Shown: in pieces, positions 50,201 through 59,751 of the stretch
Numbering within the stretch: the stretch's first letter is position 1
Layout: every line of letters begins with the position of its first letter
Made by a program: the position numbers and the translations under genes
Assembly (NCBI GenBank): GCA_014799665.1
Contig: JAAVHP010000004.1
Location: forward strand, 186,001 to 250,000
Origin: Clostridiales bacterium
GTDB lineage: Bacteria; Bacillota; Clostridia; Christensenellales; Pumilibacteraceae
Length of the DNA stretch: 64,000 bases
Reading direction: 5' to 3'
Notes under the pieces: generated by a model
What the model was told of the DNA's origin: nothing
Seen by the model: only the letters and a program-made list of their open reading frames with translations
Database searches by the model: none

Positions 50201-50981
50201 AGATGCAAGCGGCAATCCCTTGGCGGGCGTGTCCGTTTCCGCAGGCGGTAGCTCTGCCACAACGAACGCAAGCGGCGAGTACAGCGTGGACGTTGCTATG
50301 AATTACGGCAACAGCGTTACCGTTACGTTCGCAAAAGTAGGTTACGTAGCAAGTTCAATAACCGTGAGCGGCGCTGAAATAGAGGCGGCTAACGGCGAAA
50401 AAACTGCCGATGACGTAACTCTTGTCGCAGCAAAAACCGTAAAAGAAGTTATAGAAGAAAATATGGACAGCTTGACTGCTTTAAACGGAACTACCTTCGG
50501 ACCTGCCGATAACGGCGGTGCGAGCGGCTGGACCAAAAGCAGCGCTTACAACGTGAACCGTGATATTTGTATTCCGCTCGGCGAGTACATTTATGCAAAA
50601 GTAAATATCGACGATTCTCACAAGTACATGAAGTTCAATGCGCGCGACACGGATAACCAGGGCAGCAAAATGCTCGTTATGGTCTACGTCGACGGTGAGC
50701 TTGTAGAGCTTGCGCCTTGGCGCGTATACGGTACGACGGATGCGGTGATCGAAGGAAATTATCTCATCAACAACCGTGGCGATGGGTATAACGAGGGTAT
50801 TTACGATTTCTCGGCATACAGCGGGAAAGAAATAATCATCGTTATTCAGACCGCGGCGTGTCTTGACGGAAAGACGAGCGCCTACACTCAGTGCAACGAG
50901 ATCGCGTTTGGCAGTGTAAAAGAGTTCGATAAGGCGGGTAACAACAATTACTACGAAGCGCCCGCGCAATCGAACGAATAA
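47262..50981 (+). CDS. Large lipoprotein with repeated carboxypeptidase-regulatory-like domains
   Basis: 1239 residues. Lipobox near residues 20-25 (ALVGCGDG), a His/Cys-rich segment (about 25-85), then at least five copies of a beta-sandwich carboxypeptidase-regulatory-like unit, recognised by repeats of 'GTV...G..v.GATV..g......TgadG.ys..V'. These alternate with helical/beta modules containing DSLTALNGTTFGPAD-like and YDFSAYxGxxIxIxIQ sequences (twice near the C-terminus). No catalytic motif found. Probably a surface glycan-binding or scaffold protein for the neighbouring hydrolases (inference). Confidence 0.75.
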   Translation: MMKKSKIAAVLAVASTFVCPIALVGCGDGHDHTFDTTKWEQTEDGLGHYNPATCEHTDERGNYAAHVYDDINDATCNVCDYVRELGGVTDPNVELGTLSGTVTAYGKNLNGVTVAVGTNTTVTGATGKYSLGNVGITDSVTVTFSKDGYRTETKTVAKSAWTDKKSTLDVDMHLATETATVSGTVKAGGVAVSGATVKLGELTPVTTGADGAYSFEVSSGTAATLTLTVTHPTYETHTESIAITVGATAITKNVSLSVKTISELGDLSLIGLNALTAEPAADYDFRPTEKGGNGQGSWTVPTSSYNMSNEGILFHEAGQNIESGSKELKLYAYNRFTFDAIEEITVRARRFPDADHNANLLGGGYPEVYILLVGEDGTVITPKEAPGEVVSTNDDCSVLKFTLKAPITGKYVFAVGTTRGNRAAIESVQFRGVEVTGNITGTIMQNGAALEGATVTFGDGDPVTTGAGGTFTIPVSVRKGGTEKITVSKNGVAMDITFTATDLASGTYNIGEKELKALPLPGITLEQLDELSATAAENVECIKENEPNKTADEKKDSAAAMMNGWIKVGGSQDKATEGWLLRDAGNAPQGTSELKVFVYRKLTFTDLKAIVIKARTFVGQNDSGVQPEIILKLIDSQGNSVKINHNVALADVDARSDFYFTLDEAISGDYVLAIGVARSKVFALAGMSYLGSTDLVENTVTGTVKYGGAAVSGATVSYNLGYNVKVEAQTGNDGTFTLPISRLNNGSVTLNVQYDNGTESASKTVTYESTEFTNTTFNAGDIALSKTYLPGLTSDDIESLQALTGTKFESKAIYDNWQHDSTGVTKTFNEGSGFERASGKTDAAYYYAKFAITDSNKFMKGNWFIFNRGDEGPDQDALLQVKVITADGNMVVLPASKVFCGGRNVAATSYDAANKNLIVNNIGAYTEGVYDFSAYVGQTITIIIQEVTTEVNKRLVTVSNEIAFQGTNFYAAGTVSGIVKDASGNPLAGVSVSAGGSSATTNASGEYSVDVAMNYGNSVTVTFAKVGYVASSITVSGAEIEAANGEKTADDVTLVAAKTVKEVIEENMDSLTALNGTTFGPADNGGASGWTKSSAYNVNRDICIPLGEYIYAKVNIDDSHKYMKFNARDTDNQGSKMLVMVYVDGELVELAPWRVYGTTDAVIEGNYLINNRGDGYNEGIYDFSAYSGKEIIIVIQTAACLDGKTSAYTQCNEIAFGSVKEFDKAGNNNYYEAPAQSNE

Positions 50982-51020
50982 CACACGGCAATTGTATCGA
51001 TTTTAGGATACTGTAACGTG

Positions 51021-51058
51021 CAAGCCGAGCCGAAATCGGCTCGGCTTGTTACTTTTTA
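51021..51058 (+). terminator. Hairpin terminator before the rhamnosidase gene
   Basis: CAAGCCGAGCCG (51021-51032) pairs with CGGCTCGGCTTG (51037-51048) around AAAT, then TTACTTTTT. Located inside the gene series, it may reduce expression of the downstream genes rather than end the operon completely. Confidence 0.85.
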
Positions 51059-51071
51059 ACAAGAGGTCAAT

Positions 51072-54000
51072 ATGATAAACAAAAAAAGCAAGCACGCTAT
51101 TTTCGGCGTCATGACTGCGGCGCTCATGGGCGCGACGGTTCTCGCTCCTCACGGCGGCGGTATTCTCGCCGCGCTTGCCGAGGACGAGGAGGAGCTTACG
51201 GTGAAGATCGAAAAACTCGAAGTAAACGGCAGCGAGAACCCGCTCGGTATCGACGACGAAAAGCCGATATTTTCGTGGCAGCTTTCGTCGGACGAGCGCG
51301 GTAAGAGCCAGACGGCGTACCGGATCGTGGTCAAGAACGGCGGGCAAACCGTTTGGGATTCTCAAAAAGTCACGTCCGAAAATAACTACGGCGTAGTGTA
51401 TAACGGTCCTTCGTTGCAGTCCAAAACAGCCTACGAATATACCGTAACCGTTTGGGATAACGACGATGAAACGGTTACCGCCGAATCGTGGTTCGAGACG
51501 GGCTTGATGAGCGAAAGCGACTGGACTTCGTCGTGGATAGGCGAGCCTGCGCTTCAAACCGCAATGAGCTTTTCCGGCTCTAATTGGATATGGGATAGGC
51601 AAGGTCACGCCGTTAACGAAGTCCCGGGCGAAACAGCGTACTTCCGCCGCGATATCCAAATAGACCCGTCGAAAACGGTAGAGCGCGTTCAAATAGCAAT
51701 GAGCGCCGACGACAGAGCCAAGCTCTATCTTAACGGCGCCGAAACGCTTTCCACGCTCGAAATAACGGACGCGTGGAAGACTGCCGCGGTCACCACACTC
51801 GACGCGTCTGCGTTTGTCGCGGGCAAAAACGTTATAGCCGTGGAAGCGACAAATACCGACGATCCCACGGGCTATGCGGGCTTGCTTTGCAAAATAGAGA
51901 TCTATTACAACGGGTCGAATACACCCGTAACGATAGTGACCGACGGCGAGTGGAAAACGAGCGATACAAATCCCAATGGCTGGAATACAGTGAGCTTTGA
52001 CGACTCGGGTTGGCATACGCCTACGGGCGATGATATAATCTCGTACGGCAGCGCGCCTTGGAATAACAACGTTTCGATATCGGCAACGTCCGGTTCCGCG
52101 CCCGTGCTCAGAAAAGAATTTTCAACCGCAAGCGGAAAAACGATCAGGTCCGCGCGTGCGTACATTGCGGGCTTGGGACTTTACGAGCTTAAAATAAACG
52201 GCAATAACGCAACGGACAGCGTGCTTAATCCCGCCAACACCGATTACAACGATACGGTGCTTTACGACGTTTACGACGTAACGAATCTCATCGCTTCGGG
52301 CGACAACGCGATCGCGGTCGAGCTCGGCAACGGATTCTATAACGAGAACATAACCGGTTGGGGCTGGAACACTGCGCCGTGGCGCAACGCTCCGCGCCTT
52401 CGGTTCGAGCTGGACGTGACCTATACGGACGGAACGAAGGAGCAAGTGCGCTCGGACGCGTCTTGGAAGTATTCGGTAGACGGACCGACCACGCGTAACA
52501 GCATTTACAGCGGTGAAACGTTCGACGCGCGCAGGGCGGCGGATTTCTCCAATGCGGAGTATTCCGACGCTGCTTGGCGCAATGCGGGTATCGTATCCGC
52601 GCCGAACGGCAAGCTCGTTTGGCAGGATATGGAGCAGATGACCAAGACGGCTTCGTTCGGCAAGGTAGACGGCGCGGAAGGCGTGCTCGATATAAGCTAT
52701 TCCGCCTCGCTCGGCAAGTGGACCGTCAAGACTCCGCGCAACATTGCGGGCTGGGCGCGTATTGCGTTCCGCAACACCACTCCCGGGCAAAAAATAACGA
52801 TAGACTATGCTGAAACGCTCGCGTCCGACGGAAACCTTAATCTCAAAACGGAGAGCGACGGCGTAACCCAGCGCGACGAATATATTTGCAAGGGCGTTAG
52901 CGGAAGCGATACGGAAGTCTACGAGCCTAAGTTTAACTATAAGGGAGTTAACTACGTTCAGATTTCCGGATATTCGGGAACGCTAACGGCGGACGACGTC
53001 GTTTGCTATCAAATAAATTCGAACGTGGCGCATACCTCGACGTTCTCGACTTCAAACGAAATGCTTAATACCATGCACGACTTGATGACGAGAACGCTTC
53101 TGAACAACTTCCACGGCAAGCCTACCGACACGCCGTGGCTGGAAAAGAACGGCTGGATGGGCGACGTAAACATAGCGATCGAAACGATGGGATTCGACTT
53201 CGATATCGCTCGGTTCATGACCAAGTTCTTGAACGACATCAAAGACAGCCAAACGTCTAACGGCAACGTGCCGCAGCTTGTACCCAATTCCGGCACGGCA
53301 AACATGTCCAATGCTCCCGTATGGAACACAGTATATATCTTTGCGGTCAAAGAGCTTGTCGATACCTACGGCATGAGTTACCTTATAGACGAGTATTACG
53401 ACAGCATGAAAAAGCTTGCCGAACTCGATATCGATACTCTCAATAACGGAATTTGGCCCGATCAATACTTGCTCGGCGACTGGTCGTCGCCCGTATCCAC
53501 GCCCGGTAACGGCGAAGTGCCGTACGACGAAGAACCTGTCGACGGCGGCGCGTTTGCGGCAACGGCGTATATTTATCAAATGCTCGGCGTTATGACGGAA
53601 TACGCGCAGGCGCTTAAAAAACCTCTCGACGCAGCCAAGTTTACCTTAGCGCGCACAACGGTGCTAAACGCGTTCAACGCGAGATACTACAAGGACGGTT
53701 ATTACGAAACGACCGAGTGGGCGAATAATCACGCGCACGATCGCACGAAATACCGTCAAACCTCGCAAATCTTACCGCTTGCGTTCGGCATGGTCAAGAA
53801 TGAGAATATCGACGCGGTCGTAAGCAGACTTGTAAAAGATATTAAGGATAAAGATTATCACCTCGATACGGGCATAATCGGTACCAAGTATATCCTGCCC
53901 ATACTTTGCGACTACGGGTACGAGGACGTCGCGTATCGTATAGTCACGCAAACGACTTATCCCTCTTGGGGGTATTGGTTGGAAAAAGGTGCGACTTCGC

Positions 54001-55766
54001 TTTGGGAGATGTGGGAAAGCACTTCGCGTTCGCAAAACCATTATTTCCTCGGCACGTACGATCAGTGGTTCTTCGAATATATCGGCGGAATCAAGAACGT
54101 AACGGACGGCTATAAAACCTTTGATATCGATCCGCTTCTTGCAGGCGATCTCGAAAATGCGGATATTTCGCTCGATACCGTGCGCGGTAAGCTCGAAGTT
54201 AAATGGGCGTTCGTTGCCGACAATAAGGCTAAGTTCGATATAACTATCCCGTTCGGCTCGACGGTTAAACTCGTATTGCCTACGGCAAGCGTGAGCGGGG
54301 TAACTCTCGACGGCGCGGCGTTTGCCGATACCGCCGCGGGTGTTATTTCGGTCGGCACGCGCGACGGAAAAGCGGAAATAACGCTCGGCAGCGGAAGCTA
54401 TTCGTTCGTCAGTCCGCTCGACAAGCGCGCAGGCTACAAGGGCGCGCTCGATCAGGCGATAGAGTACGCCGAAAAGCTTTCCCAAGCCGATTATAAAGCG
54501 GAGGGCTGGACGGTGTTCGCGTCGGCGCTCGAAACCGCCAAGACGGTGCAAGCCGATCAAACGGCAACGCAATCTCAAATCAATTCGGCGACTAACGGAC
54601 TTGAAAGCGCCATTGCCGCGCTCAATGATCATATAAACGCAAACCGTGTTGCGCTCAAAGCTCGCGTAAACGAGATAATCAGTAGCGGCGTTATGAACCT
54701 TTCATATACGACAGGCGCAGTGTCTGCATTCCAAACCGCGCTTTCAAAAGCAAGCGTTGCGTCGCGCAACGAAAGCCTAACCGAAGCGCAGATCAAGGAG
54801 GAGCTCGATACGTTCGAAGCGGCTATACAAACGTTGCTTTATTCGTGCCGCTCCAATCTTTCGCGCATAAGCGCCGCAAAGGTTTCCGCTTCCTCGTCTG
54901 TCAATGCCGAAAACGATAAGTGGGGCAGTTCGTTCCTCACCGACGGCGATACGACGGGTATAGGCGGATGGTCCAGTCTTAACCTTACCGATCAGCAGCA
55001 CGAAGAATGGGTGCTTGTGGATTTGGGCTTCGACTTTATGATCGACCGCATGGTTATTTACACGCGCGGCGGTAGCGGTACAGACGTAGCATACGGTATG
55101 CCTCGCGATTTCGTTATAGAGGTTTCGAAGGACGGCGTATCGTATGAGCCCGTCGTTACCGAAACCGATTATCAGCCTCGGGCGGTCGGCGCGCATGAGT
55201 TTTCATTCGATTCGGTTAAGGCGCGTTACGTGCGAGTGCGCGGCACAAAGCTCAATCAGCTTCCGTACGACGGGAATACCTACCGTATGCAGCTGGCGGA
55301 GCTTGAAATCTACAACTCGCCGCGAGCCGATCTTTCCGCGATAGATTCGCTTATGGATCGTTACGACGCGCTCGACAGAAGCTTGTATACGACCGACTCG
55401 TTGCTTGAACTCGAAGCTGTGGTTGAGAAGGTCATAGCGCTTTACGACCGCACGGTATACGCTACGGAGCAAAGTGAGGTAAACAAGCTTGTAGCGCAGT
55501 TCGAGTCGGCGCTGGACGATCTCGTTCTTAAAAACCCGTCGAACTCGGGAACCAACCCTCCCGATAATACGGGTAACGAAGAAAAAGATCCTCCCGCCGA
55601 ACAGCCCGACGGTAGCGTAAACGTCGGCGCGATCGTAGGCGGAGTGCTCGGCGGCGTTGCCGCAGTCGGCGCAGGAGCGGCAGTAGCGGTGGTTCTTGTT
55701 AAACGTAAAAAGAGCGGTGCAAAGCCCGACGATAACGCCGAAAAACAAAACGATTCCAACGAATAA
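51072..55766 (+). CDS. Surface-anchored GH78 alpha-L-rhamnosidase-like protein
   Basis: 1564 residues. Signal peptide (about 1-38), N-terminal beta domains of the rhamnosidase family (VNGSENPLGIDDEKPIFSWQL near 52-72), and the catalytic (alpha/alpha)6 barrel about 640-1015 with TDTPWLEKNGWMGDVNIAIETMG and EKGATSLWEMWESTSRSQNHYFLGTYDQWFFEYIGG. Then two FIVAR-like helical repeats (about 1115-1265), an F5/8-type C discoidin domain (about 1275-1415), another helical repeat, a Pro-rich linker, a membrane helix and an RKKSG tail. It cuts terminal alpha-L-rhamnose from glycans or plant glycosides at the cell surface. Confidence 0.92.
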   Translation: MINKKSKHAIFGVMTAALMGATVLAPHGGGILAALAEDEEELTVKIEKLEVNGSENPLGIDDEKPIFSWQLSSDERGKSQTAYRIVVKNGGQTVWDSQKVTSENNYGVVYNGPSLQSKTAYEYTVTVWDNDDETVTAESWFETGLMSESDWTSSWIGEPALQTAMSFSGSNWIWDRQGHAVNEVPGETAYFRRDIQIDPSKTVERVQIAMSADDRAKLYLNGAETLSTLEITDAWKTAAVTTLDASAFVAGKNVIAVEATNTDDPTGYAGLLCKIEIYYNGSNTPVTIVTDGEWKTSDTNPNGWNTVSFDDSGWHTPTGDDIISYGSAPWNNNVSISATSGSAPVLRKEFSTASGKTIRSARAYIAGLGLYELKINGNNATDSVLNPANTDYNDTVLYDVYDVTNLIASGDNAIAVELGNGFYNENITGWGWNTAPWRNAPRLRFELDVTYTDGTKEQVRSDASWKYSVDGPTTRNSIYSGETFDARRAADFSNAEYSDAAWRNAGIVSAPNGKLVWQDMEQMTKTASFGKVDGAEGVLDISYSASLGKWTVKTPRNIAGWARIAFRNTTPGQKITIDYAETLASDGNLNLKTESDGVTQRDEYICKGVSGSDTEVYEPKFNYKGVNYVQISGYSGTLTADDVVCYQINSNVAHTSTFSTSNEMLNTMHDLMTRTLLNNFHGKPTDTPWLEKNGWMGDVNIAIETMGFDFDIARFMTKFLNDIKDSQTSNGNVPQLVPNSGTANMSNAPVWNTVYIFAVKELVDTYGMSYLIDEYYDSMKKLAELDIDTLNNGIWPDQYLLGDWSSPVSTPGNGEVPYDEEPVDGGAFAATAYIYQMLGVMTEYAQALKKPLDAAKFTLARTTVLNAFNARYYKDGYYETTEWANNHAHDRTKYRQTSQILPLAFGMVKNENIDAVVSRLVKDIKDKDYHLDTGIIGTKYILPILCDYGYEDVAYRIVTQTTYPSWGYWLEKGATSLWEMWESTSRSQNHYFLGTYDQWFFEYIGGIKNVTDGYKTFDIDPLLAGDLENADISLDTVRGKLEVKWAFVADNKAKFDITIPFGSTVKLVLPTASVSGVTLDGAAFADTAAGVISVGTRDGKAEITLGSGSYSFVSPLDKRAGYKGALDQAIEYAEKLSQADYKAEGWTVFASALETAKTVQADQTATQSQINSATNGLESAIAALNDHINANRVALKARVNEIISSGVMNLSYTTGAVSAFQTALSKASVASRNESLTEAQIKEELDTFEAAIQTLLYSCRSNLSRISAAKVSASSSVNAENDKWGSSFLTDGDTTGIGGWSSLNLTDQQHEEWVLVDLGFDFMIDRMVIYTRGGSGTDVAYGMPRDFVIEVSKDGVSYEPVVTETDYQPRAVGAHEFSFDSVKARYVRVRGTKLNQLPYDGNTYRMQLAELEIYNSPRADLSAIDSLMDRYDALDRSLYTTDSLLELEAVVEKVIALYDRTVYATEQSEVNKLVAQFESALDDLVLKNPSNSGTNPPDNTGNEEKDPPAEQPDGSVNVGAIVGGVLGGVAAVGAGAAVAVVLVKRKKSGAKPDDNAEKQNDSNE

Positions 55767-55784
55767 GTTTTTGGAGACAGCGAT

Positions 55785-57779
55785 ATGACAAGATTACTCC
55801 CCGCATACCCGTTGTTTGTGAAGGACCCGTATTTTTCGATTTGGTCGCCCGCGGAGCGGCTGAACGAAAAGGACGTCATTTTCTGGACTGGCGATACGAA
55901 AAAACTGTACGGTTATATCAAGGTCAACGGCAAGACGTATTGCTTTCTCGGGAGCGATAATCGATTCGAAAAAGCCGAACAAACCGACCTGAAAATTTCG
56001 GCGTTTACTACCGACTATACTTTTAAGGCGGGAAGGGCAAAGCTTAAATTGAGCTTTGTTTCTCCCTTGCCGCCCGATGATCTCGAAATGACGTCATGCC
56101 CCGTTTGTTACGTCAAGTATGAGATTAGCGGGATAAAAGACGCCGAGATAGTATTTGTCCTGGATCAAAGCATTTGCTACAACGGCGAAGACTTCAAAGA
56201 GGTTCGCGGCGGTTCGGTACGTATGCAGGGCTTTGAGACCGCGTTTTTCGGTTTGAAGCGACAGTTGCCGCTGTCCGACGATTCGGACAGGTGCGGCGCC
56301 GAATGGGGCTATTGGTATTTATCGGGTGAAAAATCGTATTATACCGACACCGACGGCGCCGCCGTATATTTGGCTTGCGGTATCGCGCCCGTCGCGGACA
56401 GGAACTATAACCGCAAGGTATTGCTTTCTTTTTCGTGTGCATTAAACGGCAAGATAATGCTCGGCTTTGACGATACGGTCAGCATTAAATATTTCGGGGA
56501 GTATCTTAAAGGCTACTATTTGAGCGACAAAACGATTTTCGACGCTTTGCAGGAAACGTTCGACCGTTCCAATGTGATAGATTCGCATCTCGACAAGCTC
56601 GATAGGGATTTGAAGACCCGTGCGCGCTCGATAGGCGAAGAATATACAAATATTCTCTACGCTTCGCTTCGGCAGTCGGTCGGTGCGCATAAACTCGTAA
56701 AGGACGGAAACGGAGAACTGTTGTTCTTGTCCAAGGAATGTTACAGCAACGGTTGTATTGGCACTGTGGACGTAAGCTATCCGTCCATGCCGCTGTATTT
56801 GTTGTATGATCCCGAGCTCGTCCGCGGAATGTTGCGACCCATATTCAAGTTTGCCGATATGCCGATTTGGAAATATGATTTTGCGCCGCATGACGTCGGG
56901 GCATACCCCGACTGCTGCGGACAGGTTTACGGCTTGCGTGAGGACGACGACATTCGCAACTGCGATTTGTTGGATATTCGAGAAAAGCAAACGCGCTTTC
57001 CCTTATGGCAGTTGCCCAAGTCCGCGGACGTTTACAGGTACGAAAGTCAAATGCCCGTCGAGGAGAGCGCCAACGTTCTGATAATGCTTGCGGCGGCGTA
57101 TCGGGCAGACGGCAGTACGGATATCGTTCGGGAAAAGTTCGGCTTGCTTAAAAAATGGGCGGACTATCTTGTAGCAAACGGGCTTAAACCCGAGAATCAG
57201 CTGTGCACGGACGACTTCTCGGGGCATCTTGCTAACAACCTTAATCTCGCAATCAAAGCGACCGTCGGTATTGCGTGTTTTTCGACGTTGTGCCAAGCGA
57301 TAGACAAAACTGAGGAAAGTAGCAGTTACCGAAAGACCGCCGAGCGTTTTGCTGCCGAAATCACCGAGTTTTTCAACAGCTTCCCGCATTCTCCGCTTAC
57401 GTGGGATTCGGGCGAGGATACGTTCGGGTTAAAGTATAATTTGGCGTTCGATAAAATTCTCGATCTCGGTTTGTTCCCGCCCGAATTGCGGGAGCGCGAA
57501 GTCGATTATTATATCGAAAAAACTAACGAGTACGGGATTCCGCTCGATAACCGCGCCGATTTTACCAAATCGGATTGGCTGGTATGGACGGCGAGCCTTA
57601 CCGACGACGCGGAAAAACAACGCAAAATATTAAGCGGAATAGATAAATATTTGCGCAACAGCGAAGACAGACTGCCCTTCGGTGATTGGTACGACACCAA
57701 GACGGGGCGACTTATCGGGTTTAGAAACAGGTCGGTCCAGGGCGCGTGTTTTATACTGCTTTTAGCGCACGGCAAATAA
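55785..57779 (+). CDS. DUF4965/DUF5127/DUF1793 (glutaminase GtaA-like) family protein
   Basis: 664 residues, no signal peptide. N-terminal DUF5127-like part: PAYPLFVKDPYFSIWSPAERLNEKDVIFWTGDTKKLYG. Then the DUF4965 and DUF1793 parts: LRQSVGAHKLVKDGNGELLFLSKECYSNGCIGTVDVSYPSMPLYL, FAPHDVGAYPDC, LCTDDFSGHLANNLNLAIKA and IKATVGIACF, with a final FGDWYDTKTGR. The family is named after fungal glutaminase A, but its presence among glycoside hydrolases and its (alpha/alpha)6-like C-terminal part suggest carbohydrate work. Function here unproven. Confidence 0.82.
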   Translation: MTRLLPAYPLFVKDPYFSIWSPAERLNEKDVIFWTGDTKKLYGYIKVNGKTYCFLGSDNRFEKAEQTDLKISAFTTDYTFKAGRAKLKLSFVSPLPPDDLEMTSCPVCYVKYEISGIKDAEIVFVLDQSICYNGEDFKEVRGGSVRMQGFETAFFGLKRQLPLSDDSDRCGAEWGYWYLSGEKSYYTDTDGAAVYLACGIAPVADRNYNRKVLLSFSCALNGKIMLGFDDTVSIKYFGEYLKGYYLSDKTIFDALQETFDRSNVIDSHLDKLDRDLKTRARSIGEEYTNILYASLRQSVGAHKLVKDGNGELLFLSKECYSNGCIGTVDVSYPSMPLYLLYDPELVRGMLRPIFKFADMPIWKYDFAPHDVGAYPDCCGQVYGLREDDDIRNCDLLDIREKQTRFPLWQLPKSADVYRYESQMPVEESANVLIMLAAAYRADGSTDIVREKFGLLKKWADYLVANGLKPENQLCTDDFSGHLANNLNLAIKATVGIACFSTLCQAIDKTEESSSYRKTAERFAAEITEFFNSFPHSPLTWDSGEDTFGLKYNLAFDKILDLGLFPPELREREVDYYIEKTNEYGIPLDNRADFTKSDWLVWTASLTDDAEKQRKILSGIDKYLRNSEDRLPFGDWYDTKTGRLIGFRNRSVQGACFILLLAHGK

Positions 57780-57799
57780 AAATGATTTGGGAGTAGATT

Positions 57800-59689
57800 A
57801 TGAAGCACGATACGAATACGGTCATAAAACTTTCGCCTACCTTAAAGGATTATATTTGGGGCGGCTACCGTCTCGGCGAGTTGTTTGGCCGCGACAACGG
57901 CGGCAAGAAAATATCGGAGAGCTGGGAAGTTTCCGTTCATCCCGACGGCATGAGTAAATGCGCCGGCGGTACGCTCGCGGAATATTTAGAAAAAAATCCG
58001 TGTTCGGTCGATAAGGCGGGTAGCCCGTTTCCCATACTCGTTAAATATATCGACGCCAAGCAAAACCTGTCCGTTCAGGTTCACCCCGACGACGAGTTTG
58101 CTCGGCGAGTTGAAAACGATAACGGCAAGACCGAGATGTGGTACATAATCGAAGCCGACGACGGGGCGGGTATATACTGCGGATTTAAGCGCAAAACTTC
58201 GAAAAGCGAGTTTCTTCAAAAAGTAAAAGACGGCACGGTCGAGGAGCTGTTGAATTTCATTCCGGTAAAGGCGGGTGACTGTTATCTTATAACGGCTGGT
58301 ACCGTTCATGCTATCGGCGCAGGGTGCGTTATCTGCGAGGTTCAGCAAAGCAGTAACATCACGTACCGCGTATACGATTATAACCGAAAGGACGCAAACA
58401 GCAATCTTCGCCCTTTGCATATCGATAAAGCCGTTGACGTTATCAACTTCGACGCGTTTGTCGACAGAACGGACAGCGGAATGTTTGTCGAGGTCGACGG
58501 CGGCAAACTCAGACATTTAACGCAGTGCAAATATTTCAGATGCCGCGAGCTGCTTTTGTCGGGCGAATATACGGAAACTGACGAGAACTCGTTTGTAACG
58601 CTCAACGTGCTTGACGGTGTCGGGAGTATAAACGGTACGGCATTCGTTAAGGGCGACAGCTTTTTCGTGCCGTGCGGCGTTAGCTTTACCGTTACGGGCG
58701 ACGCAAGAATTTTGCTTGTAGATAAAAAACCGATTAAATACTATGCAGGCGTAGACGTAGGCGGAACGTTTATAAAATGCGGTATAGTGAGCGAGCTCGG
58801 CGAGCTTATCGTAAAAGATAAAATACCCACAGGAAACAGACGGGAATATACCGAGATAGCCAAAGATATTTCAGCGCTTATCTCAAGGCTTGCAAACAGG
58901 GCGGGCGTTAAGCTCGAAGCCGTCGGCATGGGCACGCCGGGAACGATAGACAGCGCAAACGGAGTGATAGTATACAGCAACAATATCGCTTGGGAAAACA
59001 TTCCGCTCGGGCAAACAATGAAAGAGCTTACGAAGCTTCCCGTATTCATAACCAACGACGCTAATGCGGCCGCGCTCGGCGAGAGCTTTGTCGGCGCAGG
59101 CAGAGATTACAAAAATATCGTGCTCGTCACGCTCGGCACGGGAGTGGGCGGCGGAATAGTTTTGGACGGAAAGCTGTACGAGGGCGGACACTCGGCGGGC
59201 GCGGAGCTTGGGCATATCGTCATAAATATGCACGGCGAAAAGTGTACCTGCGGTAGGCGCGGGTGTTTGGAAGCGTATGCTTCGGCAACCGCGCTTATAA
59301 AGCAAACGCAGGCGGCAATGCAAAAAGACTGTGACAGCGTAATGTGGAAGCTGTGCGGAGGCGACTTGAACAACGTGGACGGGAAAACCGTGTTCGACGG
59401 AATGAAAGAGGGCGATAAATCGGCGAAGAAGGTATTTAATAAATATATCGAATATCTTGCCGAAGGAATTGCGAATATAGCCAATATATTCAGACCCGAC
59501 GTTGTGCTTTTGGGCGGAGGGATATGCGCGCAGGACGAAGTATTGTTAAGGCCGTTGAGACGGAAGGTGGATGGTATGCTGTTCGGCGGAAGCGAAAATG
59601 CGCCCGTAATGATCGCAACGGCGACGCTCGGTAACGATGCGGGCACTATCGGCGCCGCGCGGCTTGCCATGTGCGGAGACGACAGGTAA
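57800..59689 (+). CDS. Fusion of type I mannose-6-phosphate isomerase and ROK-family sugar kinase
   Basis: 629 residues in one open frame. Residues about 1-310 are a class I phosphomannose isomerase: LKDYIWGGYRLGELFG, ESWEVSVHPDGMS, LSVQVHPDDEFA (zinc ligands), TAGTVHAIGAGCVICEVQQSSNITYRVYDY. Residues about 315-629 are a complete ROK kinase: YYAGVDVGGTFIKCGIV (phosphate loop), GMGTPGTID, NDANAAALGE, TLGTGVGGGI, and the zinc motif in ELGHIVINMHGEKCTCGRRGCLEAY. One chain could turn mannose into mannose-6-phosphate and then fructose-6-phosphate, joining the mannosidases to glycolysis. The isomerase assignment is firm; the kinase substrate is inferred. Confidence 0.93.
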   Translation: MKHDTNTVIKLSPTLKDYIWGGYRLGELFGRDNGGKKISESWEVSVHPDGMSKCAGGTLAEYLEKNPCSVDKAGSPFPILVKYIDAKQNLSVQVHPDDEFARRVENDNGKTEMWYIIEADDGAGIYCGFKRKTSKSEFLQKVKDGTVEELLNFIPVKAGDCYLITAGTVHAIGAGCVICEVQQSSNITYRVYDYNRKDANSNLRPLHIDKAVDVINFDAFVDRTDSGMFVEVDGGKLRHLTQCKYFRCRELLLSGEYTETDENSFVTLNVLDGVGSINGTAFVKGDSFFVPCGVSFTVTGDARILLVDKKPIKYYAGVDVGGTFIKCGIVSELGELIVKDKIPTGNRREYTEIAKDISALISRLANRAGVKLEAVGMGTPGTIDSANGVIVYSNNIAWENIPLGQTMKELTKLPVFITNDANAAALGESFVGAGRDYKNIVLVTLGTGVGGGIVLDGKLYEGGHSAGAELGHIVINMHGEKCTCGRRGCLEAYASATALIKQTQAAMQKDCDSVMWKLCGGDLNNVDGKTVFDGMKEGDKSAKKVFNKYIEYLAEGIANIANIFRPDVVLLGGGICAQDEVLLRPLRRKVDGMLFGGSENAPVMIATATLGNDAGTIGAARLAMCGDDR

Positions 59690-59702
59690 TTTATTTTAGG
59701 TC

Positions 59703-59731
59703 TTGATTTTTGCGTCAAAATGTGGGATAAT
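59703..59731 (+). promoter_or_regulatory. Promoter before the 59752 gene
   Basis: TTGATT (59703-59708), 17 bp, GATAAT (59726-59731), giving a short leader with GGAG before the ATG. Confidence 0.65.
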
Positions 59732-59751
59732 TACCGTGTGGAGAACAAAGT

